The position numbers were made by a program, and so were the translations under genes. A stretch of 64,000 nucleotides of DNA. Source: an uncultured Hungatella sp. (lineage in GTDB: Bacteria; Bacillota; Clostridia; Lachnospirales; Lachnospiraceae). Shown one piece after another: positions 1 to 9,500 of the stretch (positions are counted from its first letter, which is position 1; each line of letters opens with the position of its first letter). The stretch spans positions 14,877-78,876 of the forward strand of contig CAJUEJ010000001.1 of NCBI GenBank assembly GCA_910585435.1. Reading direction: 5' to 3'. The notes below the pieces were generated by a model. It searched no databases, was not told where the DNA came from, and saw only the letters and a program-made list of their open reading frames with translations.

Positions 1-119
1 GTGTGGAGACGGATCTTCTGGAGAGAGAAATAAACAAGGTTTCTCTGGAAAACCGCAGGATACCATTTACAATAAAACCATATGAAATAAAGACATACAG
101 GCTTCATATTGGCAGGTAA
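1..119 (+). CDS. 3' end of a probable GH38 alpha-mannosidase (partial)
   Basis: The third frame is open from the window edge to a TAA at 117-119 and gives 38 residues ending in a segment that reads PYEIKTYRLHIGR. An ending of the type 'xPFEIKTxRL' closes the C-terminal beta domain of many bacterial GH38 alpha-mannosidases, which remove alpha-mannosyl residues from glycans. The stop lies 60 bases before the sugar-binding protein gene on the same strand, so a glycosidase fits the context. Only the tail is visible; the family call rests on that short resemblance and could be wrong, but that a gene ends here is likely. Confidence 0.45.
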   Translation, partial: VETDLLEREINKVSLENRRIPFTIKPYEIKTYRLHIGR

Positions 120-178
120 CGCGCTTTGGTGCGTGCCCATACAAATTGTTACATATTAAAAGAGGAGGTAAACAGAAC

Positions 179-1546
179 ATGAAAAAAAGGGTAAGGTTAC
201 AGGCGAAAGCAGCGGCAGTCCTTGGCGCAGCAGTTTTACTGACAGCATGCGGCTCGGGGGGAGGAGGGCAGCAGACCCAGGCTCCGGCCCAGGGAGAGGA
301 AAAAAAGACAGAAGCAGCCAAGACAGAGGCAGCGCCGGCCGCAGAAGGAAACGGTGAGACCGTGGAGCTGAGGATCTCCTGGTGGGGAAGCGATGCCAGA
401 CACGAGGCCACCCTGGAGGTGCTGGATCTGTTTATGGAGAAATATCCCAATATCAAGGTATCGGCGGAATACCAGGGCTTTGACGGGTACCATGACAAGC
501 TGGTGACACAGATTTCCTCCGGAACAGAGCCGGATGTATTCCAGCTGGACAACAACGTATATTTTGCCAGCCTTGCTGCCAATGACAAGCTGGGGGATCT
601 GACGCCTTATATTGGAAATGAGTTAAAGTTGGATGACTATCCGGAGAGCGCGCTGACATGGGCCCAGTACAATGGCGTTCAATACGGAGTCCCAAGCGGT
701 CTTAACGGCCCGCTCTTTATCTGGAACAAGGAAATCTTTGATGAGGCAGGGGTAGAATATCCCACCAATGACTGGTCATGGGATGATTTTGAAAAGGCCT
801 GCCAGGAAATCCATGAAAAGACAGGAAAATACGGCATGAAGGAGCCGTCCTACTTCCTGACAATGACCATGGTAAGGCAAAAGAATCAGTGGTTTGCCTC
901 AGAAGAAGGAGAGCTTCTGGATTTCTCAAAGGCTTTGGGAGAGGTCTATGAACAGTATAATAAATGGAGAGAAACAGGAGTCTTGCCGCCACTGGATCTG
1001 ACTGTGGGGCAGGAGTCCCAGCAGGACAATCTGTTTATAAGCTGTGACGCGGCCTGCGAGGTGAACCATATTGCTACCATGCCTCAGGATCATGCGGCCA
1101 TGGCAGAACCGGCAGAGCTGGGAGTGACGGTGGCGCCGGGAACCGCTCAGAACGGCGGGGCCTACATGCTGGCTTCCATGCCCTGGACTCTGGCTAAAAG
1201 CTCCAAGCATCCCAAGGAAGCAGCCACATTAATTGACTTTTTAATCAATGACAAAGAAGCGGCAAAGATTCTTATGACAGTCCGCGGTGTTCCGGCTCCT
1301 GAGGGCGTCCGGGAAACCATCACGCCTCTTCTGGAAGGGGATGCGCTTTTAGTCATGGACGGCGTCAATCTGCTGGTGGAAAATACAAAGAGGATTGACT
1401 ATGAGTGGCTGGTACCGGGAAGCGCGGTGATAGAAGACACAATTATGAATGAGGCTTATGCAACCGGATACGGGCAGAAGACCTCTCAGGAGGCAGGCGT
1501 AGATGCCTACAAGACGATTTTAGATTCGGTGAATAATTCCAAATAG
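179..1546 (+). CDS. ABC transporter sugar-binding lipoprotein (extracellular solute-binding family 1)
   Basis: The 455-residue protein begins with a lipoprotein signal (Lys/Arg-rich start, hydrophobic stretch, lipobox LLTAC) and a Gly/Gln/Ala-rich linker. The mature part carries the usual SBP_bac_1 features: VELRISWWGSD near the start, an EPDVFQLDN segment and a long alpha/beta body. It would sit on the outer membrane face and deliver an oligosaccharide to a MalFG-type permease; no permease lies beside it in this window. The ATG at 179 is preferred over the upstream in-frame ATG at 146 because AGAGGAGGT lies directly before it and the signal peptide starts there. A YesM/YesN two-component pair follows, which usually controls such uptake genes. 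Confidence 0.9.
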   Translation: MKKRVRLQAKAAAVLGAAVLLTACGSGGGGQQTQAPAQGEEKKTEAAKTEAAPAAEGNGETVELRISWWGSDARHEATLEVLDLFMEKYPNIKVSAEYQGFDGYHDKLVTQISSGTEPDVFQLDNNVYFASLAANDKLGDLTPYIGNELKLDDYPESALTWAQYNGVQYGVPSGLNGPLFIWNKEIFDEAGVEYPTNDWSWDDFEKACQEIHEKTGKYGMKEPSYFLTMTMVRQKNQWFASEEGELLDFSKALGEVYEQYNKWRETGVLPPLDLTVGQESQQDNLFISCDAACEVNHIATMPQDHAAMAEPAELGVTVAPGTAQNGGAYMLASMPWTLAKSSKHPKEAATLIDFLINDKEAAKILMTVRGVPAPEGVRETITPLLEGDALLVMDGVNLLVENTKRIDYEWLVPGSAVIEDTIMNEAYATGYGQKTSQEAGVDAYKTILDSVNNSK

Positions 1547-1573
1547 TATCCGGGGGACAATGTCGTTTAGTTA

Positions 1574-1735
1574 AGGTCCGCCGTGAGAGGGACTTATGTT
1601 ACGTTCTCCTGGGCACGCTCGCGCTACGTGAAGAGCATAGCGGTACATAAGGCGCTAAAAGACAGCGCCTAAGTACCGATGGTCTTCAAGTACCCTGGAG
1701 AACGTAACATAAGTCCCTCTCACGGCTACGTCATC
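1574..1735. repeat. Large palindromic repeat element, copy A
   Basis: A nested inverted repeat fills the gap between the binding-protein and sensor-kinase genes. The outer arms, 1580-1609 and 1697-1726, are perfect 30-base complements. Inside are a GGGCACGCTCGCGCT segment, a TGAAGA/TCTTCA pair and an inner hairpin (GGCGCT, six-base loop, AGCGCC, flanked by GGTAC and GTACC). The borders AAGGTCCGCC and GGCTACGTCATC recur in copies B and C, but the arm sequence does not. This copy lacks the extra internal module seen in B and C. It could act as a structured RNA, a bidirectional terminator or a DNA cruciform; I do not recognise the family. Confidence 0.9.
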
Positions 1736-1772
1736 TCTAAAGGTTAAGAGTTATCTAAATGACATTGATTCA

Positions 1773-1800
1773 GGGGGGTATTGCACAGGCGGTACCCCCT
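1773..1800 (+). other. GC-rich leader hairpin before the sensor kinase gene
   Basis: AGGGGGGTA and TACCCCCT form a stem of about eight pairs around a 10-base loop, ending about 30 bases before the kinase start codon. No T-run follows, so it does not look like an intrinsic terminator. It could be a processing or stability element in the leader. Confidence 0.45.
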
Positions 1801-1830
1801 CATTGGCATTAACGGCACAGGGAGACATCT

Positions 1831-3591
1831 ATGGAAAAACGTATACCGAAGATTTCTATCAGCAAACTGTTAATCTTATCCAACTGTCTGATTATGACCG
1901 TCTTTTTCAGCATCAGCTATTTCTACAGCCAGAAAAGCTATCAGGATATTATGGAGAGAGAACTGAAAGACAAGCAGTATCAGATGCTTTTATATATCAG
2001 CGACACCCTGAATGAACAGATGAAGGCGGTGGAGCGTCTTGCCCGTTCTGCAGTGAACAATTATAATATCATTAATAAGCTGCTGCAATACAATGAATAT
2101 AAGAATTCTTACGGACAGTATGTTTTTCAGAACAACATGAACCAGAACCTGTCCGCGCTGGCCTACAACATGCAGGATATTGTGTCTGTCAATATCCTGA
2201 TGGATGAGCCCAGCTTAAAAACCACCAAGACAAACGCAGTCTATTACTATGAGAATTACGGGGAGCATGCAGACAGTATCCGGGACATGACCTCAGGCTG
2301 GATCACTACAAGAGAAAATGATTTTGCCATTGAGACTTATGTGACCCATATCAATACCTATGTGATGCGTATCTACGCAGGGCTTTACTCGGGGGAAGGC
2401 ATCGGGCATCTGGTGATTAATGTCAATGAAAAATTATTTTACGATCAGATAAAAGAATACAGCTGGGATGAAGAGGCAGACATTCTGTTTGTGGATGAAA
2501 CAGGCAATATTATCAGCAGCACGGACCGGTCTGTTATCGGAATGCCTATTGCTCAGACGGAGTATGAAAAATACCGCCAGGTTCTGGAAGGAGAGGCCAA
2601 GGAGGATCGGAATACCAGAAATATGATCATGAACAAAAAGGAGCTGGAGGAGCGCAGGTATTATGTCATGGCAGTGGCTGATTATGACAAGACCGTGGCT
2701 TCCTTTAAAAACGCCCAGAAAATGATCCTCATGTATTCCCTGGCCCTTCTTTTAGTCTTTGCCGCGTTCAGCGCCAACCTGGCGTACTGGATATCCAAAC
2801 CGATTTTGCTCCTCTCCAAAGCTGTGGCTGATTTTAAAGGAGAGGTGTGGACCTACCAGGCGGACAGGGGCAGCTATATCTATGAGATCGACGTGCTTTG
2901 CAAAGGCTTTGAACAGATGACGGTCCAGATGGATCAGCTGATAAAAAGCCTGGTACAGCAGGAAAAGCAGAAAAAGAAAAAGGAGCTGGAGATTCTCCAG
3001 GCCCAGATAAACCCCCATTTTCTGTATAATACACTGGAGACTATCAACTGGATGGCCCTCAGTATGAAACAGAAGGAAATCAGCAACATGGTGATACTTC
3101 TGGGCAAATTCTTAAGGCTCAGCTTAAATAAAGGCAAGGATCTGTATTTTGTCCGGGACGAGTTAAATCATCTAAAATGTTATATGGAGATTCAGAATAT
3201 ACGCCACGGAGGCCGAATTGAATTTTCCGTGGAAGGGGACGAAAGTGTTCTGGAATGCAAGATGGTGAAGCTTTTGCTGCAGCCGGTGGTGGAAAATTCC
3301 ATTCTCCACGGTTTTGATTTCAGAAGCGGCGCCGGACAGATCTGGGTCAAGGTTCTGGGGGAAGAACCGTATATTTATTTTACGGTTACGGACGACGGAT
3401 GCGGAATGGACAAAGAGCTGGCAGAGAAAATCTGTGACATGAGCTCAGAGGCCGGATACGGGATTAAAAACGTGATAAAACGGATCCAGCTTTATTATGG
3501 GGATGAGGGAAGCCTCTCGATCCGATCCACGCCCCAGGTGGGAACTACGGTGGAGATTAGGATTCTTAAGGAGGTATCCAATCATCAGTGA
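1831..3591 (+). CDS. YesM-type sensor histidine kinase
   Basis: A 586-residue membrane sensor kinase. A first membrane segment lies near residues 12-32, followed by an extracellular sensor region of about 260 residues, a second membrane segment near 295-318, a HAMP-like linker, a Lys-rich coiled coil and the His_kinase domain. The phosphoacceptor box is visible as QINPHFLYNTLE; the ATPase domain has a VVENSILHG N-box and a DDGCGMD G-box. It would phosphorylate the response regulator that starts 12 bases after its stop, in response to an extracellular sugar signal, probably linked to the upstream binding protein. All catalytic boxes are present, in contrast to the broken kinase at 54.1 kb. Confidence 0.92.
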   Translation: MEKRIPKISISKLLILSNCLIMTVFFSISYFYSQKSYQDIMERELKDKQYQMLLYISDTLNEQMKAVERLARSAVNNYNIINKLLQYNEYKNSYGQYVFQNNMNQNLSALAYNMQDIVSVNILMDEPSLKTTKTNAVYYYENYGEHADSIRDMTSGWITTRENDFAIETYVTHINTYVMRIYAGLYSGEGIGHLVINVNEKLFYDQIKEYSWDEEADILFVDETGNIISSTDRSVIGMPIAQTEYEKYRQVLEGEAKEDRNTRNMIMNKKELEERRYYVMAVADYDKTVASFKNAQKMILMYSLALLLVFAAFSANLAYWISKPILLLSKAVADFKGEVWTYQADRGSYIYEIDVLCKGFEQMTVQMDQLIKSLVQQEKQKKKKELEILQAQINPHFLYNTLETINWMALSMKQKEISNMVILLGKFLRLSLNKGKDLYFVRDELNHLKCYMEIQNIRHGGRIEFSVEGDESVLECKMVKLLLQPVVENSILHGFDFRSGAGQIWVKVLGEEPYIYFTVTDDGCGMDKELAEKICDMSSEAGYGIKNVIKRIQLYYGDEGSLSIRSTPQVGTTVEIRILKEVSNHQ

Positions 3592-3603
3592 TGGAGGGTG
3601 AAC

Positions 3604-5103
3604 ATGCTTTATAAAGTAGTTTTGGTAGATGATGAGGCCTGGATACTGGCAGGGCTTCAGAATGCGATTCAGTGGGAGGATGCAGGCTTTCTGGTTGCCG
3701 GAACCTATTGCAACGGGAAAGAAGCTTTAAACGCTATACTGAAGGACCCGCCGGATGCGCTTCTTACAGACATCAAAATGCCTATTTTAGACGGGATATC
3801 CCTGGTAAATCAGCTGAGAGCCGCCGGGCTTTCCCAGATAGAAGTGGTATTTTTAAGCGGATATGATGATTTTGAGCTGGCCCAGTCCTCCCTGCGCCTC
3901 GGGGCTGTTGACTATGTGTTAAAGCCCTCTGAGCCGGAGCAGATTCTGGAGGTGTTCAGACGGATTAAGGAGCGGATGGATCAGCGCAGGAGACTGGAGG
4001 AGGAAAGGCAGGAGGCACAGGAGCTGGTCCGTTCCGGCGTCCGTGCCTTTAAGGAAAGCGTGTTTGACTGTATTGCCTACGGCAGCGATTCCAGATATGA
4101 GAAGATGATGTCCATGTATACCCGGTTTGTGGAGCGGGAGAAGGGGAAGCCTTTTGCGGTCATATCGGCGGCGCTGAAAAATACTGTGGAGGAAGGGCGG
4201 CCCCAGGAGGGAGAAGGGGAGGCAATCTGTCTGCTGAAAAAACTGGCAAGAGAGACGGAGGTGGATTTTATTGAAAATCAGTTCTCCTGTTCTTTTATAA
4301 TCTCCGGCTTGGACATGGAGGAGAGGGAGCAGTTTACACAAGGGCTGAAGCGAAGCTTCAGAAAAGAATCGGGGAAGGAGCTGGTCTGTGCCCAGAGCCA
4401 GGTGTGCCATGATTTTCGGATGGTAAAAGCAGAGTATGAAAGATCACTGGAACGTCTGTATCAGCTTCACATGCCGCCGGATACAAGGAGGCTGTACAAA
4501 TCCCTTTGCAATGACACAGCATTAAAAGCGGCTCTGGAAGACAGGGACAGGCAGGTGATCCTGTGGAGCCTGAAAAACTGGATGGTACAGATTGACAAGA
4601 CACAGGAGGAGGACAGGATGCGGCTGCTTAAACGGCTGATTTACTGCATAAGCATCTATTTTTCAGAGCTTGGGGTTTCAGTCCGGACTATCAGCCGGCT
4701 GTATGATTTCGGTGCGGAGGCTTCCTGTGAAGAGGTGAAGGAGCGGATTATCTCCTTTGTGCAGTCAGAATTTTTAAAGGAAACCCAGAGCCAGGGGAGG
4801 AACGCCCATCTGTGCCGGGAGGTGGCCAACTATATCAGCAAAAATTATTCCGATGAAATTACACTGAATGATCTGGCTGACCGGTTTTATATTTCTCCCA
4901 ACTATCTGGGAACGCTGTTTAAGAAAAATCTGGGGATGGGGATCCGGGAGTATCAGACCACCATACGGCTGGAGCAGGCGGATGTGCTGATCGCCAGCAG
5001 GAAATTTAAATTGTATCAGGTGGCGGAAATGGTGGGGTATCCGAATTATGAGTATTTCAGAAAGATTTATTGCAGGTACAGGGGGAAGAATCCGTCGGAA
5101 TGA
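3604..5103 (+). CDS. YesN-type response regulator with AraC output domain, clipped at the C-terminus
   Basis: The receiver domain covers residues 1-120 (acidic pocket VDDE, phospho-Asp in TDIKMPILDG, conserved Lys in VLKPSEP). A variable middle region follows, and the last 100 residues are an AraC-type double HTH. The start at 3604 (MLYKVVLVDD) has GGAGGG at the right spacing; a GTG two codons upstream is less likely. The last helix ends GKNPSE and stops, whereas relatives normally continue with YR and several more residues. The stop falls at a junction with the truncated cotJC, so the final residues appear to have been lost in a deletion. It probably still folds, as the core HTH helices are present. 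Confidence 0.9.
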   Translation: MLYKVVLVDDEAWILAGLQNAIQWEDAGFLVAGTYCNGKEALNAILKDPPDALLTDIKMPILDGISLVNQLRAAGLSQIEVVFLSGYDDFELAQSSLRLGAVDYVLKPSEPEQILEVFRRIKERMDQRRRLEEERQEAQELVRSGVRAFKESVFDCIAYGSDSRYEKMMSMYTRFVEREKGKPFAVISAALKNTVEEGRPQEGEGEAICLLKKLARETEVDFIENQFSCSFIISGLDMEEREQFTQGLKRSFRKESGKELVCAQSQVCHDFRMVKAEYERSLERLYQLHMPPDTRRLYKSLCNDTALKAALEDRDRQVILWSLKNWMVQIDKTQEEDRMRLLKRLIYCISIYFSELGVSVRTISRLYDFGAEASCEEVKERIISFVQSEFLKETQSQGRNAHLCREVANYISKNYSDEITLNDLADRFYISPNYLGTLFKKNLGMGIREYQTTIRLEQADVLIASRKFKLYQVAEMVGYPNYEYFRKIYCRYRGKNPSE

Positions 5104-5315
5104 GACGGGGGCAGTTGCGATACGGAGATACCTATATCGGTTAATACCGCCTTGGGGACATCATAGGGCATGGCGTACCGCTGGGACAGGTAGCGCATGG
5201 ATGCGCCCATCTCCCCGTCGGGGCCGCCGTACTGGCTCATAATAAACTGCGCGATTTTCGGGTTGCTCTGGCTGATATTTACCGGATACTGAAGCCGTTT
5301 CTCATAATTCCACAT
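5067..5315 (-). pseudogene. cotJC: Truncated cotJC spore coat protein (N-terminal third only)
   Basis: Residues 1-62 match the start of CotJC, a manganese-catalase-like spore coat protein of about 190 residues: MWNYEKRLQYPV, SQYGGPDGEMGASMRYLSQRY and KAVLTDIG. The family normally continues TEEFAHLE, contributing metal ligands. Here the frame instead runs ISVSQLPP and stops after 82 codons, overlapping the tail of the convergent yesN gene. CotJC similarity ends near 5130 and the yesN similarity ends near 5101, so one deletion appears to have removed both 3' ends. The remaining peptide cannot form the di-manganese site. It is the last gene of the cotJA-cotJB-cotJC operon. Confidence 0.85.
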
Positions 5316-5318
5316 ACG

Positions 5319-5573
5319 TTAGTTTCCTCCTTCCCATGGCCATTTGCCTGTCACCCAGGTCCAGTAGTTATCGGATTTCACCTGATCCACCAGGAGAGGG
5401 CCGTAGCTTGCCTGGTAGGCGTTCATTGCGTTGAGCCGGGCATTGGCAACTGAGTGATAATAGTTTAAGGCTGCCTGGTCGCAGGGATGGGTATCCAGAT
5501 AGAGCAGGACGTCATCCATGGCAAAGCTGGCCTGGTTAATCATATCCATAAGCTGGTCGCGGTTCATATTCAT
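5319..5573 (-). CDS. cotJB: Spore coat assembly protein CotJB
   Basis: A short protein of 84 residues with the CotJB signature: RDQLMDMINQASFAMDD at the start, DTHPCDQAALNYY in the middle, and a Trp-rich end (WTWVTGKWPWEGG). CotJB belongs to the coat-associated CotJ operon expressed in the mother cell during sporulation in Bacillus and clostridia. The ATG at 5573 is chosen over the GTG at 5585; GGGGAGG lies about 11 bases upstream. It ends four bases before the cotJC start and its start codon abuts the cotJA stop, as expected for a translationally coupled operon. Confidence 0.92.
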   Translation of the reverse strand: MNMNRDQLMDMINQASFAMDDVLLYLDTHPCDQAALNYYHSVANARLNAMNAYQASYGPLLVDQVKSDNYWTWVTGKWPWEGGN

Positions 5574-5905
5574 TATCTGATACACCTCCCCATCATAAAC
5601 GGCAAATCCAGATCCGGGAAAATGGTTCCCCGGTTAAAGCCCTGTTCCAGCGGATAGGTCTGCTGCCACTGCTGCCACGGAATGTATCCCATGCCTACGG
5701 GATACTGTTCCATGCCGCCGGGGGCGGTGTTGGGGCAGTTGAAGCTGTACCCGTTTGCGGGCATAGAGGTCTGGGGGCCCGGGGCGGGCGATTGTGCAGC
5801 GGATGTCTGCCTCGCAGTCGGCTGTGCCATGGAGGGCTGTGTCACAAAGGGCTGGGGCGGCTGTGAAGGACAGGGGCATGATTGGTTCATATAAGCATAA
5901 CCCAT
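5573..5905 (-). CDS. cotJA: Spore coat associated protein CotJA
   Basis: 110 residues. The N-terminal half is a low-complexity Pro/Gln/Ser/Cys-rich stretch (CPCPSQPPQP) and the C-terminal half carries the CotJA core: GYIPWQQW, YPLEQGFNRGTIFPDLDLPF. CotJA is the first protein of the CotJ operon and is deposited in the spore coat. The start at 5905 is chosen because GAAAGGAG lies before it; the open frame extends further upstream but without a binding site. The gene is read away from the large palindrome B. Confidence 0.9.
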   Translation of the reverse strand: MGYAYMNQSCPCPSQPPQPFVTQPSMAQPTARQTSAAQSPAPGPQTSMPANGYSFNCPNTAPGGMEQYPVGMGYIPWQQWQQTYPLEQGFNRGTIFPDLDLPFMMGRCIR

Positions 5906-6044
5906 GAAAATGTGGTCTCCTTTCAAGAAGAGGTAAATATAATAATAGTTTATGCCTTGGGGCGGGGGGTGTGCATAAGAGATTGCATAGGGGCCGCTGG
6001 GCAATGTTATTAAGTTAACGCTTTGGTATTTAAGAAATCGTGGA

Positions 6045-6316
6045 AGGTCCGCCCGGAGAGCGAATGATATTGTTTTCTCCTGGGCACGCTCGCGCTTCGG
6101 TGAACACTTGGCGAGGTCTTTTCGAGCCTAGTGTGAACACATACCTGGAGGGTGACGTGAAGGTCTCCGCTCCGCTCCGGTCGTTGCTGAACAAGTGCCA
6201 CTGGCACTTAGCAACGTAGCGGTACATAAGGCGCTAAAAGACAGCGCCTAAGTACCGACGGTCTTCAAGTACCCTGGAGAAAACAATATCATTCGCTCTC
6301 CGGGCTACGTTATCGC
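6045..6316. repeat. Large palindromic repeat element, copy B (longest version)
   Basis: Outer arms 6051-6080 and 6276-6305 are perfect 30-base complements, but differ from copy A at nine of 30 positions. The borders (AAGGTCCGCC, GGCTACGTTATC) and the inner GGCGCT/AGCGCC hairpin are shared with copy A. Between them lie two extra modules: an 82-base stretch (6081-6162) identical to that in copy C, with an internal imperfect hairpin, and a second hairpin near 6183-6216 (GTTGCT / AGCAAC with AAGTGCC / GGCACTT inside) found only here. The element lies between divergent cotJA and purL. Confidence 0.9.
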
Positions 6317-6537
6317 TGACGGCAAAAGTTTGTTTATGTGGCTTTGATTCCTGGATTGTTAGTGTGTTTTATAAATAACATAAGATATATTAATTTTTCT
6401 TATGATACATGATGTGGTATGATGATATCAGTAAGAAAATGTGCTTTCTAAGTCTTGCCTTGATGGATTTTATGATGGAAACCAGGCTTGAAAGCAGATG
6501 CAGAAGGGCTTCTCAATTTAAATAAGGAGGAAAAGTC
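6317..6537 (+). promoter_or_regulatory. AT-rich leader and promoter region of purL
   Basis: The 220 bases between palindrome B and purL hold no reading frame of note and turn AT-rich after about 6340. TATGAT at about 6417-6422 preceded by TTTTCT 17 bases upstream is a possible weak promoter. AATAAGGAGG just before 6538 is the ribosome binding site. I see no purine or guanidine riboswitch consensus here. Confidence 0.3.
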
Positions 6538-9500
6538 ATGGGTGTTAAGAGGATTTATGTGGAAAAGAAACCGGAATTTGCCGTGAAGGCTCATGAACTT
6601 AAGGAAGAGATTGGCAGTTATCTTGGGATTGACACCGTAAAGGGTGTCAGGGTCTTGATTCGTTATGATATTGAAAATCTTTCGGAGGAAATCTACAGGG
6701 CAGCGCTGGGGACTATTTTTTCGGAACCGCCGGTGGATACCCTGTATGAGGAAACATTTCCCATGGAAGCAGGGGACACCGTATTTTCTGTGGAATACCT
6801 GCCGGGGCAGTTTGACCAGAGGGCTGATTCTGCGGAACAGTGTGTGAAGCTGTTGAAGGAGGATGAGGAGCCGGTGATCCGCTCGGCTGTCACTTACGTG
6901 ATTTCCGGAACCCTGACAGAGGAGCAGGAGGGGGCGGTCAAATCCTTCTGCATCAACCCGGTGGATTCCAGGGAGACAGGCAGCGAGAAGCCGAAAACCC
7001 TGGTGGCGGAGTTTGAGACTCCGGCGGATGTGAAGATATTTGACGGTTTCTGCCGGTTTGACGAAAAGACATTGCAAGAGCTTTACGGCTCCCTGAACCT
7101 GGCTATGACTTTTAAGGATTTTCAGCATATACAGAAGTATTTTGCAGGGGAAGAGAAGAGGGATCCGTCTATGACGGAGATTCGTGTTCTGGATACCTAC
7201 TGGTCTGACCACTGCCGCCACACCACCTTCCAGACCGAATTAAAAGACGTGACATTTACGGATGGAGATTACAGAGCGCCTATTGAGGAGACATACAGAC
7301 AGTACCTGGCGGACAGGGAGGAGCTTTACAAAGGCCGGGACGACAAGTTTGTGTGTCTGATGGATCTGGCTCTTCTGGCAATGAAAAAGCTGCGTAAGGA
7401 AGGAAAGCTGGAGGATCTGGAGGAGTCAGAAGAGATCAATGCCTGCAGCATCGTGGTTCCTGTGGAAATCGACGGAGGGACAGAAGAGTGGCTTATTAAC
7501 TTTAAGAACGAGACCCACAACCATCCTACGGAGATTGAGCCCTTCGGCGGTGCGGCCACCTGTCTTGGGGGCGCCATCCGGGATCCGCTTTCTGGCCGTA
7601 CGTATGTGTACCAGGCTATGCGTATCACCGGAGCGGCTGACCCAAGAAAATCACTGAAAGAAACGCTTCATGGGAAGCTGCCGCAGAAGAAGATTGTCAC
7701 CGGAGCCGCCAGCGGATACAGCTCCTACGGCAACCAGATCGGTCTGGCAACCGGGTATGTAAAGGAAGTCTATCACCCTGATTATGCGGCAAAGCGCATG
7801 GAGATCGGTGCGGTCATGGGGGCTGCTCCCAGGAAGAATGTGATCCGGGAGACTTCTGACCCGGGAGATATCATTATTTTGTTAGGTGGACGGACAGGCA
7901 GGGACGGCTGCGGCGGCGCTACCGGATCCTCCAAGGTTCACACGGAAGCTTCCATCGAGACCTGCGGGGCAGAGGTACAGAAGGGAAATGCGCCTACGGA
8001 GAGAAAGATTCAGAGGCTGTTCTACCGGCCGGAGGTGAGCCGGCTGATCCGCAAGTGCAATGACTTCGGTGCAGGCGGCGTGTCTGTGGCGATCGGGGAG
8101 CTGGCGGCAGGGCTTCGGATCGATCTGGATAAGGTTCCGAAAAAGTATGCGGGCCTGGACGGCACGGAGATCGCTATCTCCGAGTCTCAGGAGCGTATGG
8201 CCGTGGTGGTAAATCCAAAGGATGTGGATGCATTTTTAGGCTATGCGGCGGAGGAGAACCTGGAGGCCGTGGCAGTGGCGGTGGTGACAGAAGAGCCCAG
8301 GCTTTTGATGAGCTGGCGGGGAAAGACCATCGTAGATATCAGCCGGGCATTTCTGGATACCAACGGAGCCCATCAGGAGGCCTCTGTGATTTTGCGTGTG
8401 CCTGACAGGGAAGGCAATCCATTTGGGAAACGGGAAGATATTCCGGATGTGAAGAAGAGCTGGCTGGAGACCTTAAAGAACTTAAACGTATGTTCTCAGA
8501 AAGGCCTGGTGGAAATGTTTGACGGCTCCATCGGCGCAGGCTCTGTGTTTATGCCCTACGGTGGGAAATATCAGCTGACAGAGACCCAGGCCATGGTGGC
8601 CAAGCTTCCGGTTCTTAAGGGGAAAACGGATACGGTGACTATGATGAGCTATGGCTTTGACCCTTATCTGTCCAGCTGGAGCCCATTCCATGGTTCTGTC
8701 TATGCAGTGGTTTCTTCCGTGGCGAAGATTGCGGCAGCAGGCGGAGACTGCCGGAAAATCCGGTTTACCTTCCAGGAATATTTTCAGAGGATGACAGAGG
8801 ATCCGGCCCGTTGGAGCCAGCCTTTTACGGCGCTTTTAGGCGCGTATCAGGCACAGCTGGGACTGGGGCTTCCCTCTATCGGCGGAAAGGACAGCATGTC
8901 CGGAACCTTCTACGAGGAGCAGCATGGGGAAATCAATGTGCCGCCTACCCTGGTTTCCTTCGCGGTGGATGTAGCCAGCCACAAGGACATCATTACACCG
9001 GAGTTTAAAAAGCCGGGCAGCAAAATTGTGGTATTTAAGATTGAGAAGGATGAGTATGACCTGCCGGTATATGACCGGATGCTGGAAGGATACGGGAAGC
9101 TGCAGGATGACATTAAGGCAGGAAAGATTGTTTCCGCTTATGCGGTGGAGGGCCACGGACTGGCGGAGGCTGTCAGCAAAATGGCCTTTGGCAACAAGCT
9201 GGGAGTGAAAATTGAGCATCATGTAGATCCCAGAGATTTCTTTGCGCCGGGATGGGGCAATCTTGTGTGTGAGGTGCCGGATGGGAAGGTGGGAGAGCTG
9301 TCCATTTCCTATACCGTAATCGGTGAAGTGACGGATAAGGGGGTATTTGAATACGGCAATACCAGGATTTCCATGGAGGAGGCTCTGGAGAGCTGGACAG
9401 GAACATTGGAATCTGTATTTCCTACAGAGTCCGGAGTAAAACAGACAGAGATTCCTTCAAAAGAATACGATACAAAAGATATCTATATCTGCAGACATAA

